Positions 16,744-24,586 of a stretch of 64,000 nucleotides of DNA are shown here, piece after piece. The stretch comes from Peribacillus simplex (GTDB lineage Bacteria > Bacillota > Bacilli > Bacillales > DSM-1321), in contig NZ_CP126106.1 of NCBI RefSeq assembly GCF_030123325.1, positions 2,756,001 to 2,820,000 of the forward strand, in the 5' to 3' direction. The position numbers and the translations under genes are program-made. Position 1 is the first letter of the stretch. Every line of letters begins with the position of its first letter. The notes below the pieces were generated by a model. That model was given only the letters and a program-made list of their open reading frames with translations. It was not told where the DNA came from and did no database searches.

Positions 16744-18057
16744 ATGGGTAATAATTCAATCATGAAAAGTATATGGAGAAGTAGACAAAAGATAGATTCA
16801 ATAGACTATATGCAATATAAAGAACAAGTCGGTATCAATATCAGCGAATATCAGAGCGTATTGAATCAAGTGGATATGATTCATTTGACGATCGGGGATT
16901 TGTGCATAATTCGTTCTTTACAGGAAAAAGTGAAGAACACTTGACCCAAATTGTAGGGGATTTTTATAAAAATCTAGAGAATGGATCTTCTTTAATGAAA
17001 ATCATTTCGGACAATAGTTCTGTTGAGAGATTGAAAAAAACACTGCATCGCCATATGTTCGAAATGTTTAGCGGTACCAATGATGATGCGTATGTTAAAC
17101 AGCGTTATATTATCGCACAAGTACATGTGCAAATTGGACTGCAGCCAAAATGGTATATGAGTGCTTTTCAGGATTTATTGCAATCATTAATCATTCATGT
17201 GATTTCGGATATAAAAAATATTGAGCAATATCAAGAAAACATGCTGGCTGTCACTAAAATTTTTAATTTAGAGCAGCAAATAGTTTTAGAGGCATATGAA
17301 CTAGAAAATGAGAAGATTCGCAAAAAAACTTAGCAGAAAAAGAAACGATTAAACTACAGGTCAATCATAATGCAGAGGAATTGGCAGCAATCAGCGAAGA
17401 GACTAGTTCAGCAACTCAATTAATGGCAAATAAGGTAGGCGAAATTCATGTTTTCACTCAAAAAGGGTCAGAGATTGCAATACATACAGAGGGAAATCAA
17501 ATGAGGGAGTAGAACTGTTACAAGGATTAGAGAAGAGTTTGGTAAAAACGCAGGAGCAAATGACGATCATCTCAAAAGATATGGAACAGCTATCCAATAC
17601 TTCAAAGGAAATTGAACGAATTGTCACGATCATCACTTCAATTGCAGAGCAAACGAATTTGTTGGCGTTGAACGCAGCGATCGAGGCGGCAAGAGCTGGT
17701 GAAAATGGCAAAGGATTTGCGGTCGTGGCTGGTGAGGTAAGGAAGCTTTCAGAAAATACCAAGGAATCATTTTCGGAAGTAGTGAAACTGGTTAATGGAA
17801 TTGCTCATTTTACCGATGTCATGAACACGTCAATTTCCATGGTTAGCGGGGAAATTACTAAAGGCACGAAACAAGGAAAAGAAACTGGCATATTTTTTAC
17901 TGAAATAGCAAACTCCATGCTTTCTGTTAAAGAGCGGAATATTAAGATCACAAAGGAAATGACAGAGCTGAATGATATATTCGATGAAATTAATGAAGCG
18001 TTCAATCAAGTGGCCGTTTCCTCGGATCAATTGACTCAATTAACGATAAATCTGTAA
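16744..18057 (+). pseudogene. hemAT: Frameshifted heme-based aerotaxis transducer HemAT
   Basis: Read across three frames this is a full HemAT. It has a globin sensor (DFYKNLENGSSLMKIISDNS; IAQVHVQIGLQPKWYMS keeps the proximal His; FNLEQQIVLEA) and then a methyl-accepting signalling hairpin (SIAEQTNLLALNAAIEAARAG, with GKGFAVVAGEVRKLSE). HemAT binds O2 and signals to CheA. Three single-base lesions break it: near 16924-16935 (one base missing), in an A7 run at 17322-17328 (A8 expected) and near 17488-17497 (one base extra or missing). It has no transmembrane segment, as expected for a soluble transducer. Either the gene is decayed or the assembly is faulty here; see findings. Confidence 0.85.
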
Positions 18058-18227
18058 TGAAGTTTAACGATTTTGTTGCATAGAACACCTTATCGGGGTT
18101 CGTACATATTTTAATAAACAACTCGATAGAATATTTATAAAAAGCCCTGAAGCGGTTTATAGAATAGGAACCTGAAGGAAATATAATCAATTCCAAGATG
18201 CCGTTAACAGGCTGTTCAATAAATCAC

Positions 18228-18256
18228 TTGATATAAAATAAGTTTAATGTTATATT
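18228..18256 (+). promoter_or_regulatory. Sigma-A promoter of a candidate small RNA
   Basis: TTGATA (18228-18233) and TATATT (18251-18256) with an exact 17-bp spacer. No gene follows on this strand before the terminator at 18351. Confidence 0.6.
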
Positions 18257-18261
18257 AATAA

Positions 18262-18381
18262 AGCGATGAGCTAATTTGTGTAAGTCGTAGAACATGCTTT
18301 TAGCTAAACGTCGGGATGTGGCCTGACGGTTCTGCGCCACAAACGCATCAAAGACGCCTGCTGCGTGCAGGCGTCTTTTTC
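18262..18381 (+). ncRNA. Candidate structured small RNA (about 120 nt)
   Basis: A consensus-like promoter leads into about 120 nt with no usable ORF, ending in an 11-bp GC-rich terminator (AAGACGCCTGC / GCAGGCGTCTT, then T5). Two further stems are visible: AGCTAA (18269-18274) with TTAGCT (18300-18305), and GTGGC (18318-18322) with GCCAC (18336-18340). It converges on tatA, and its 3' end reaches the tatA stop codon, so a leader role for a downstream gene is excluded. I do not recognise a known RNA family. Confidence 0.5.
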
Positions 18382-18586
18382 ATTTTATCGATTCTTTTTT
18401 TGCAGCTTGTACGTCATCCTTGAATTCCTCTTGTATTTCTTCCGTTATTCCCTTGGTTGCATCCTTAAACTCCCTAAGTGAGGTGCCGACTGCCCTACCG
18501 ATTTGAGGTAGCTTGTTCGGTCCAAAAACTATTAAAGCTAAAAGAAGGATTAAAATCAAACCGGGAAAACCTATGTTTGAAAGCAT
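18380..18586 (-). CDS. tatA: Twin-arginine translocase subunit TatA/TatE
   Basis: The protein is 68 aa. The N-terminal membrane helix (residues 4-20, FPGLILILLLALIVFGP) leads to the FGPNKLPQIGRAVG hinge typical of TatA, followed by an amphipathic helix and a charged tail. TatA oligomers form the passage for folded proteins recognised by TatC. No tatC lies nearby; Bacillus often carries a separate tatA. It converges with the candidate small RNA, whose terminator touches its stop codon. Confidence 0.93.
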   Translation of the reverse strand: MLSNIGFPGLILILLLALIVFGPNKLPQIGRAVGTSLREFKDATKGITEEIQEEFKDDVQAAKKESIK

Positions 18587-19152
18587 AACTAGTCACTCCA
18601 ATCAAGTCTGTTAGTTAATATTATAGACTCCTTCCATGTATTTGCAAATGATATTTAGGATATATTATAGAGTTCAATATCCGATGATCTTAGCAAGACA
18701 AACACTTTCAATTCTGTCCCATTTTTATCTTGCACATTCTATCTAAAAATATTTACTTACCCAAGTATGCTATTTCTAATAAGATGGCAATGAAAGTAGG
18801 GGGGACAGTATGAGAAATCAGAGTGCAGCCATTAATTTTGCCGTTTGGGCATGACAAATAGGCTCCGTCTGCTTAATGTGTAACATGAAATTTTTTTGTT
18901 GTCCGGGAATGATTAAACTTGCAAGATTGAAGATATTTCGGTATTATAACTATACAAGCTGCGTTGTTCGTAATGATAATTAAGTTTTAACCTTTAAGCT
19001 GTAATAGGGAGTTTTACATCGAAACAGGAATGTTATGCCTCGTCACTGACTTGGACAACAGGATTGTTTCTGCAAACACCCACTTTGAGGAGTGGTGGTT
19101 TAAAACTTTCTTACTTGAATACGGCAATTGCGGCTTACTATTTTTATAATTA

Positions 19153-19186
19153 GAAACCAGTTCCGATAAGGGACTGGTTTTTTGTT
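19153..19186 (+). terminator. Rho-independent terminator
   Basis: AAACCAGTTCC pairs with GGGACTGGTTT around GATAA, followed by a T run, 245 bp upstream of the next gene. Confidence 0.75.
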
Positions 19187-19371
19187 GTTTTTCTTATTTT
19201 TGGAAAAACTTTGTATATAACGATAGCATCAGAAAAATTTTTAAGATATTTATGAAAAATATATGAAACTTTTTATTGAAATATCAGATAATTAACATTT
19301 ATAATAATAATTAGATAACTCGGTTCACTATTTGTATAAAATGATGGTGAGTCGATTTTTTTAAAAGGATT

Positions 19372-19386
19372 ACGTAAGCGCTATCA
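19372..19386. promoter_or_regulatory. Catabolite response element (cre) candidate
   Basis: ACGTAAGCGCTATCA matches the CcpA consensus TGWAANCGNTNWCA at 13 of 14 positions (one mismatch in the first base). It lies 44 bp upstream of the symporter start, so carbon catabolite control of this transporter is likely. Confidence 0.6.
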
Positions 19387-19429
19387 TTTGGATGGTAGTA
19401 CAGGAGTCACCTAGAGAGGAGAAAATTTT

Positions 19430-20797
19430 ATGGCTAAAATTAATACGACCGAGGTAATTAGCAACAGTAAGTTCAATCGCTTTCATTTTGGATTGCTGGC
19501 ATGGTGTTTTATCATCATCCTTTTTGATGGCTATGACCTCGTCGTTTACGGTACGGTCGTCCCGGTATTGACGGAGGAGTGGAACCTTTCTTCCGTGGAA
19601 GCGGGGGCCATGGGGAGCTATGGACTATTTGGAATGATGTTCGGGGCCATTTTCTTTGGTACATTAGCAGATCGGATTGGCAGAAAAAATGTAATCGCTG
19701 TTTCACTGATTTTATTTAGTTTATTTACACTATTATGTGGATTTGCGAACACGCCTACCATGTTTTCGACCTTCCGATTTCTAGCCGGATTAGGGCTAGG
19801 GGGAATCATGCCGAACGTCATTGCCTTATTGACGGATTATGCACCGAAAACGATGCGGAGCATGGTCGTTTCAATCGTTTTGTGCGGTTACTCATTCGGG
19901 GGGATGCTTGCCCCGATACTGGGTATCTTGCTTATGCCTTCACTAGGCTGGGAATCAATATTCTGGTTTGCAGGAATACCATTGTTATTTTTACCCTTCA
20001 TGATGAAGCGTTTACCAGAGGCATCGACGCATCTGATCAGAATTGGCAGAAAAGAAGAATTGATCAGGATTTTATCCAAAGTCAGTCCGGAGAGTAAATT
20101 CGACATCAAGGACGAAATTGAGGAAGTGAAAAAAACAGATACGAATATGCCGATTGTTGGATTATTCAAGGATTCCCGTGCACTAAGCACACTGATGTTC
20201 TGGATCGCCTTTTTCATGTGCCTATTGATGGTATATGGATTGAATACATGGCTGCCAAAGTTAATGATCGAGGCAGGGTATGCGCTGAATTCAAGCTTAG
20301 GTTTCTTGATCGTTCTTCAAGGGGGCGCAATCGTTGGCACACTTATCATAGCTAAACTATGTGATCGTTATGGATCCAAGAAAATGCTTGTGCCGATGTA
20401 TGCGCTTGGGGCAGTCAGTTTGACCCTATTGGGAATGGGCGGAAGCTCCTTTGTGATCTACACTTTGGTAGCGGTTGCAGGAGCCTGTACCATTGGTGCC
20501 CAAAATCTTGTACAAGCCTATGTTTCCCAGTACTATCCACCAAATATTAGATCTACGGCATTAGGGGTCGCATCTGGAATCGGAAGGATCGGCGGTATGC
20601 TCGGACCAATACTCGGTGGATTCCTATTATCCATCTCGCTGCCCATCCAAATGAATTTCATCGCCTTTGCTATTCCGGGTCTCATTGCCGCCGTTGCTTT
20701 ATCATTCGTTCCAGCGAAAATGGCTTATTATAAACATGACCATTCGGAACCAACTGAAGAAATGTTGGTAGAGTCCAATAAAATGAACATCTTGTAA
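19430..20797 (+). CDS. MFS transporter, aromatic acid:H+ symporter (AAHS) family
   Basis: The protein is 455 aa with 12 predicted helices. The AAHS hallmark FDGYDLVVYGTVVP is in helix 1, the MFS loop GTLADRIGRKNV after helix 2, and LGLGGIMPNVIALL in helix 4. It is close to the BenK/PcaK group of H+-coupled importers for aromatic acids. AGAGGAG precedes the ATG. A cre site lies just upstream. Its paralogue at 21541 shares long identical stretches (LMFWIAFFMCL, SQYYP), indicating a tandem duplication with divergence. No aromatic-ring degradation enzyme is adjacent, so the substrate is unassigned. Confidence 0.88.
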   Translation: MAKINTTEVISNSKFNRFHFGLLAWCFIIILFDGYDLVVYGTVVPVLTEEWNLSSVEAGAMGSYGLFGMMFGAIFFGTLADRIGRKNVIAVSLILFSLFTLLCGFANTPTMFSTFRFLAGLGLGGIMPNVIALLTDYAPKTMRSMVVSIVLCGYSFGGMLAPILGILLMPSLGWESIFWFAGIPLLFLPFMMKRLPEASTHLIRIGRKEELIRILSKVSPESKFDIKDEIEEVKKTDTNMPIVGLFKDSRALSTLMFWIAFFMCLLMVYGLNTWLPKLMIEAGYALNSSLGFLIVLQGGAIVGTLIIAKLCDRYGSKKMLVPMYALGAVSLTLLGMGGSSFVIYTLVAVAGACTIGAQNLVQAYVSQYYPPNIRSTALGVASGIGRIGGMLGPILGGFLLSISLPIQMNFIAFAIPGLIAAVALSFVPAKMAYYKHDHSEPTEEMLVESNKMNIL

Positions 20798-20803
20798 AAT
20801 TAA

Positions 20804-20857
20804 ATGCATGAAATGCATTGCAGGGATACCTCCGCAATCATTTCATGCATATTTGTT
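20804..20857 (+). terminator. Long hairpin terminator
   Basis: ATGCATGAAATG (20804-20815) pairs with CATTTCATGCAT (20839-20850), with an inner ATTGC/GCAAT stem, then a T-rich tail. Confidence 0.65.
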
Positions 20858-21111
20858 TTATTGGACTTTTTTGACGTAGTAATGGATCTATATGAAAAGG
20901 GAAAATTGAAAAGAATTAGCGGAAAGATTTTCCGGGAATGGTTTAGCTTGACCAACTCTTGAGAAAAGTTGCTTAAATGTTCATAATTTCGCAATACGAG
21001 TCACTCTTATAGATAAAGAATAAATGTTAGAATAATGGTACGGATAATTAATTCCTCCTTAAATGGAGCGAACTAGAAAAAATAATCTCATCTTTTGTGA
21101 GGAGTCTTACT

Positions 21112-21300
21112 TTGAAAATTTTAAAACATGTAATTTTTTGGTTAAGCATTATAGGGACATTATTCTCTATGATTTATTTCTTTGTAGCGGACATTCCGTT
21201 ATATGTTAAATTATTAGGCGGAGCCATCATCCTTTATCTTGGTTATGATCTTATAACAGAATCAAGGAAAAGAAAGCGTAAAGAAGCCTTGGACGCATAA
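21112..21300 (+). CDS. Small two-helix membrane protein
   Basis: The protein is 62 aa from the TTG at 21112, which has GAGGAG 7 nt upstream; the upstream GTG at 21097 would overlap that site. Two membrane helices (about 8-28, IFWLSIIGTLFSMIYFFVA; and 33-50, YVKLLGGAIILYLGYDLI) are followed by a very basic tail (ESRKRKRKEALDA). The family is not recognised. A terminator follows, so it is monocistronic, between the two AAHS transporters. Confidence 0.65.
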   Translation: MKILKHVIFWLSIIGTLFSMIYFFVADIPLYVKLLGGAIILYLGYDLITESRKRKRKEALDA

Positions 21301-21313
21301 TCCTATACTCGTT

Positions 21314-21346
21314 AAAAGCCCTCTTTGATAAGTGGGCTTTTTTTGT
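21314..21346 (+). terminator. Rho-independent terminator
   Basis: AAAAGCCC pairs with GGGCTTTT, followed by a long T run. Confidence 0.8.
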
Positions 21347-21375
21347 TGATTAAAATGGCTAATTGACTTTGATTA

Positions 21376-21428
21376 TTGACAATATTCTAAAAATTAAGTT
21401 AATATATAGTGAACTAAGTTCTATATAT
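21376..21428 (+). promoter_or_regulatory. Promoter with overlapping palindrome upstream of the second AAHS gene
   Basis: The -35 TTGACA (21376-21381) and -10 TAATAT (21400-21405) have an 18-bp spacer. The palindrome ATATATAGTGAAC / GTTCTATATAT (21402-21428, one bulge) covers the -10 and the start region, the position expected for a repressor operator. The regulator is not adjacent. Confidence 0.5.
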
Positions 21429-21540
21429 GTATAAAATTATTTGTAACAACATTATTGGTTGTCATTAAATATTGGTTCAACCAAAAAAAGGAACATCCTT
21501 AAGACTATGTCAAAAGGAATAGCAGAAAGAGGGGAAGGAA

Positions 21541-22884
21541 ATGCGCACGATCCAAGTGCCTGAAATGATCGATGAACAAAAATTTAACCGCTTTCATTTT
21601 CAGATTTTATTATGTTGTATCTTTATCATCATCTGTGACGGGTATGATATGTTCATGCTTGGGACGATACTCCCATCTTTGATGGCGGAGTGGAGGATAA
21701 CTGCTGTAGAGGCAGGGTTATTCAGCAGCTATGCATTGTTTGGAATGATGATAGGAGCGTTGGTCTTTGGACCGCTGGCTGATAAATTCGGCAGAAAGAA
21801 AGTCATTTTGATTTGCACGGTCATTTTTTCCGTATTTACATTTACATCAGGTTTTGCCGATGAGCCAACTTCTTTTGGATTACAGCGTTTCATTGCAGGA
21901 CTAGGCCTGGGAGGAGTCATGCCGAACCTAATAGCAATCATTACTGAATATGCTCCTAAAAAACTTAGAAGTACCCTGGTCGCAATCATGTTCAGCGGGC
22001 ACGCTCTAGGGGGAGTTGCCGCATCAATGGGAGCGATGTATCTGATTCCGAACTTTGGTTGGCGGGCAGTGGTTTGGCTCGGGGCACTCCCATTAATCTT
22101 CATGCCCATATTATATAAATTGTTGCCAGAGTCGATAAATTATTTATTGACAAAAAACAAAAAAAGCAAATTGGTGGATGTCCTGAATCAAGTGAATGTA
22201 GACGGGCAATACACAATGAATGATGATTATGTCCTTCTGGAACATCTAAAAAGTGAAATGAAAGGGTTTCCAGTTAAACAGTTGTTTAAAAATGGGAGGA
22301 CTTTAAGCACCCTCATGTTCTGGATTGCATTTTTCATGTGTTTGTTCGTAATGTATGGTTTGAGTACATGGCTTCCAAAGATCATGGGAGGGGCAGGATA
22401 TGAATTAGGTTCAAGCCTGACATTCTTAGTCGTATTGAACCTCGGAGCAGTATTTGGAGCAATCATTGGAGGGAAGCTTGCAGACAGATATGGTTCCAAG
22501 AGGATTCTGGTAACTTTTTTGGCCATTGGATTCATTACCCTCACGATGCTGAGCTTCAAGCCAAGCATGATCATGCTTTATATACTGATTGCCATTGCAG
22601 GAGGTACGACAACAGGTACGCAAATCGTAACGAATGCATATGTATCCCAGTATTATCCGAATGAAATCCGTTCTACAGGTGTCGGCTGGGCATTGGGCAT
22701 CGGCAGAATTGGCGGAATACTCGCTCCTACTTTCTGCGGGATCCTGCTTGATATGAAGTTGTCATTGCAAGTCAATTTTTTAGCCTTTGCCATACCATGC
22801 ATCATTGCGGCAGCGGCGATTTGGTTCATTCAGGATAATTTCAGCAACATGACTGCAATCAGGCAGGAAAAGAAATTGATATAA
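21541..22884 (+). CDS. MFS transporter, aromatic acid:H+ symporter (AAHS) family
   Basis: The protein is 447 aa and paralogous to the gene at 19430. Helix 1 carries CDGYDMFMLGTILP (DGYD motif), then GPLADKFGRKKV, LGLGGVMPNLIAII and a second-half GGKLADRYGSKRI. AGGGGAAGG precedes the ATG. Unlike its neighbour it lacks an evident cre site and has its own palindromic promoter, so the two copies are probably regulated differently and may take different acids. Confidence 0.88.
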   Translation: MRTIQVPEMIDEQKFNRFHFQILLCCIFIIICDGYDMFMLGTILPSLMAEWRITAVEAGLFSSYALFGMMIGALVFGPLADKFGRKKVILICTVIFSVFTFTSGFADEPTSFGLQRFIAGLGLGGVMPNLIAIITEYAPKKLRSTLVAIMFSGHALGGVAASMGAMYLIPNFGWRAVVWLGALPLIFMPILYKLLPESINYLLTKNKKSKLVDVLNQVNVDGQYTMNDDYVLLEHLKSEMKGFPVKQLFKNGRTLSTLMFWIAFFMCLFVMYGLSTWLPKIMGGAGYELGSSLTFLVVLNLGAVFGAIIGGKLADRYGSKRILVTFLAIGFITLTMLSFKPSMIMLYILIAIAGGTTTGTQIVTNAYVSQYYPNEIRSTGVGWALGIGRIGGILAPTFCGILLDMKLSLQVNFLAFAIPCIIAAAAIWFIQDNFSNMTAIRQEKKLI

Positions 22885-22961
22885 AGTAAACCAGATGAAT
22901 CACTGTATCGTAATGATCAAATTAAGTTCGGCCAAACAATAAGTGTTGAATTTGGTGAAAT

Positions 22962-22993
22962 AAATTAAAGGGCCTTATGCCCTTTAATTTATT
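22962..22993. terminator. Bidirectional terminator
   Basis: AAATTAAAGGGC pairs perfectly with GCCCTTTAATTT around CTTAT, between converging genes. Confidence 0.8.
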
Positions 22994-23319
22994 TAGTGTC
23001 TAGGGCCCCAAATAATGACTGAAACTCCTACCAAACAGATTCCAGCACCAATCCAATCATATAAATCAGGGGTTTTCTTATCGATGCCCCATCCCCATAA
23101 AACCGATAAAACAATGAAAACCCCGCCATATGCAGCATAGACACGTCCAAAGGTAGGGAACGTTTGGAAAGTTGCAATGATGCCGTATAGCACCAATCCG
23201 AAACCACCGGCTAAACCTAGGTAAATGGATTTACCTTCTCTTAACCAGAGCCAAATTAGGTAACCGCCACCAATTTCCGCTAGGCCAGCCATAATGAAAA
23301 TTAAAGCAGTAGCTAACAT
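22993..23319 (-). CDS. YnfA/UPF0060 family membrane protein
   Basis: The protein is 108 aa with four membrane helices and the family signature AGLAEIGGGYLIWLWLREGK at residues 11-30. Later GRVYAAYGGVFIVLSVLWGW is also diagnostic. The fold is SMR-like (small multidrug transporter relative); a transport role is assumed but unproven. The start ATG sits 20 nt downstream of an AGCGAGG sequence. It converges on the second AAHS gene and shares its terminator. Confidence 0.9.
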   Translation of the reverse strand: MLATALIFIMAGLAEIGGGYLIWLWLREGKSIYLGLAGGFGLVLYGIIATFQTFPTFGRVYAAYGGVFIVLSVLWGWGIDKKTPDLYDWIGAGICLVGVSVIIWGPRH

Positions 23320-23495
23320 TTATATATACCTCGCTTCCTCGTTGAAATTTTATCATATATGTCCTGTAAATGATCATGCTTCAACAAAGTTCTAACTTAA
23401 TGAAAGTTATTATTGGAGCTACATCTTGTTTCTTCATTAAACACGCATAGTTATGAAGGAGTTTGTGCAGTTCTGGTGACCTTCTATATTTTTTA

Positions 23496-23713
23496 GGCTC
23501 TTTTCGTAAAGATTGTTGTTTTTAAAACGAAACGATTTAAGGTTGATTGGAACGGATTGCGAGACTCCTGCGGGAGCGGCGGGACAGGTGAGACCCCACA
23601 GGCGTTCACGCCGAGGAGGCTCACCGCCCGCCCCGCGGAAAGCGAGCATCTGGAGGGGAAATCGACCACACGGCTTTACTTGGTAGATAGCAACAAAGTA
23701 TGCGAAAACAGCC
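23496..23713 (+). mobile_element. 218-bp MITE-like element, copy 1
   Basis: The ends are imperfect inverted repeats: GGCTCTTTTCGTAAAGATTG at the left and, on the complement of the right end, GGCTGTTTTCGCATACTTTG, with 18 of the first 23 positions matching. It is flanked by a perfect 8-bp direct repeat, ATTTTTTA (23488-23495 and 23714-23721). The interior is a GC-rich repeat able to fold into a long hairpin. It encodes no credible protein. Copy 2 at 32874 has the same length and about 95% identity. The 8-bp duplication and GGCT ends suggest movement by an ISL3-type transposase; that link is inferred. Confidence 0.8.
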
Positions 23714-23911
23714 ATTTTTTAAGATAGAAGTTTAAAAAATTATTGATAAACGTTTAAGTAGGATCTATTAAAATGCATATGGCGGAATATTCTGACTTTT
23801 TATTGACTTTTTATAACGTTGTGTGTATCATTCACTAAGAAGTGGTACTGACGTTATGATGAGTTATTGTCAATATCGTAAAAACAAATTCAATATAAAA
23901 GAAGGAGGAAT

Positions 23912-24232
23912 TTAAATAGCGGAAATGTATTTGGGCAATTCCTGCCTGGATTATTATCGATTTTCTTTTTCCGATCCATAAGACCTGCAGGTATTGCAGC
24001 AGGCCTAATTGCAGGGGATCTGTTCGCCATATGTATGCATTTAGCACAGGTGAATTTCTTGAATATTAATATTGGCTTAATTGCTTTATTGATCAACTTC
24101 ACAGTTACTTATTCAATCAGTATGTATTTGAAAAGAAAACAGAAAGCTCAGACCACTTTTGAAGAACCGATTGCCTACAAAAGCATTGAAGTAGAAGAAG
24201 CCTATCCAAAAAACTCTGTCATTGTCGATTAA
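23912..24232 (+). pseudogene. C-terminal remnant of a sodium:solute symporter
   Basis: The frame encodes about 105 residues with no start codon: NSGNVFGQFLPGLLSIFFFR, RPAGIAAGLIAGDLFAICMH, then VNFLNINIGLIALLINFTVT and a basic tail. This matches the last two or three membrane helices of SSS-family symporters, a region also seen at the end of the gene at 47586. AGGAGG sits at 23904-23909 but no ATG/GTG/TTG follows in frame until 24035. The N-terminal ~400 residues are gone. The nearby MITE insertion may be related to the loss. Confidence 0.6.
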
Positions 24233-24586
24233 TAATTATATTTTCTTACGATATGATGCATTCAGATTTAATTCAACCATACATTATTGTAATAGGCTTT
24301 TACTTGAATTGCACAAAATGCATCCATATCCCTCAGTATAATTTCAAGCTATATGAAAAATGGGTGTATTGATAATCATGATAAACGGGTATCCATTTTT
24401 CTCCTGTGTACAACAAATTAAACCAACAAAAGAGTCTTTAAACCGCCTTGTTGTTTTTAAAATTTCAAATACGTAAAATATCCCAAAAAGACCTGGATTT
24501 TTCAACTCTAACTTGGATTGCAAAACAGATGCAAAGGGTACTATACCTAAATAGGAATATAGTAATCTAGTTGAGGAGTTGCAGCC
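24233..24586. other. Intergenic region with a weak hairpin
   Basis: No gene is seen. AAAAATGG (about 24356) pairs with CCATTTTT (about 24391), followed by CTCC, a weak terminator-like hairpin after the symporter remnant. Confidence 0.35.

Larger units (their letters stand above)
18587..19429. other. Long intergenic region with a second promoter-terminator pair
   Basis: A 14-residue ORF (MRNQSAAINFAVWA) behind GGGGGG starts at about 18810 and ends at once, so it looks like a gene stub. A promoter, TTGCAA (18919-18924) plus TATTAT (18942-18947) with 17 bp between, leads to a transcript that would end at the 19153 terminator (about 230 nt). It holds one 39-codon ORF whose VTDLDNRIVSANTHFEEW recalls the start of a PAS domain, probably a remnant. 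The symporter's own control region occupies the last 200 bp. Confidence 0.4.

Noticed and set aside
18310..18340. tRNA-like segment (CGGGATGTGGC)
   Set aside because: Only the first arm resembles a tRNA; anticodon and T arms cannot be formed, so it is treated as part of the candidate small RNA.
23437..23715. A 92-codon minus-strand frame, with a similar one at 32758-33048
   Set aside because: Both lie in the MITE copies and share a peptide (NLKSFRFKNNNLYEKS) only because the DNA repeat is shared; no ribosome binding site is present.
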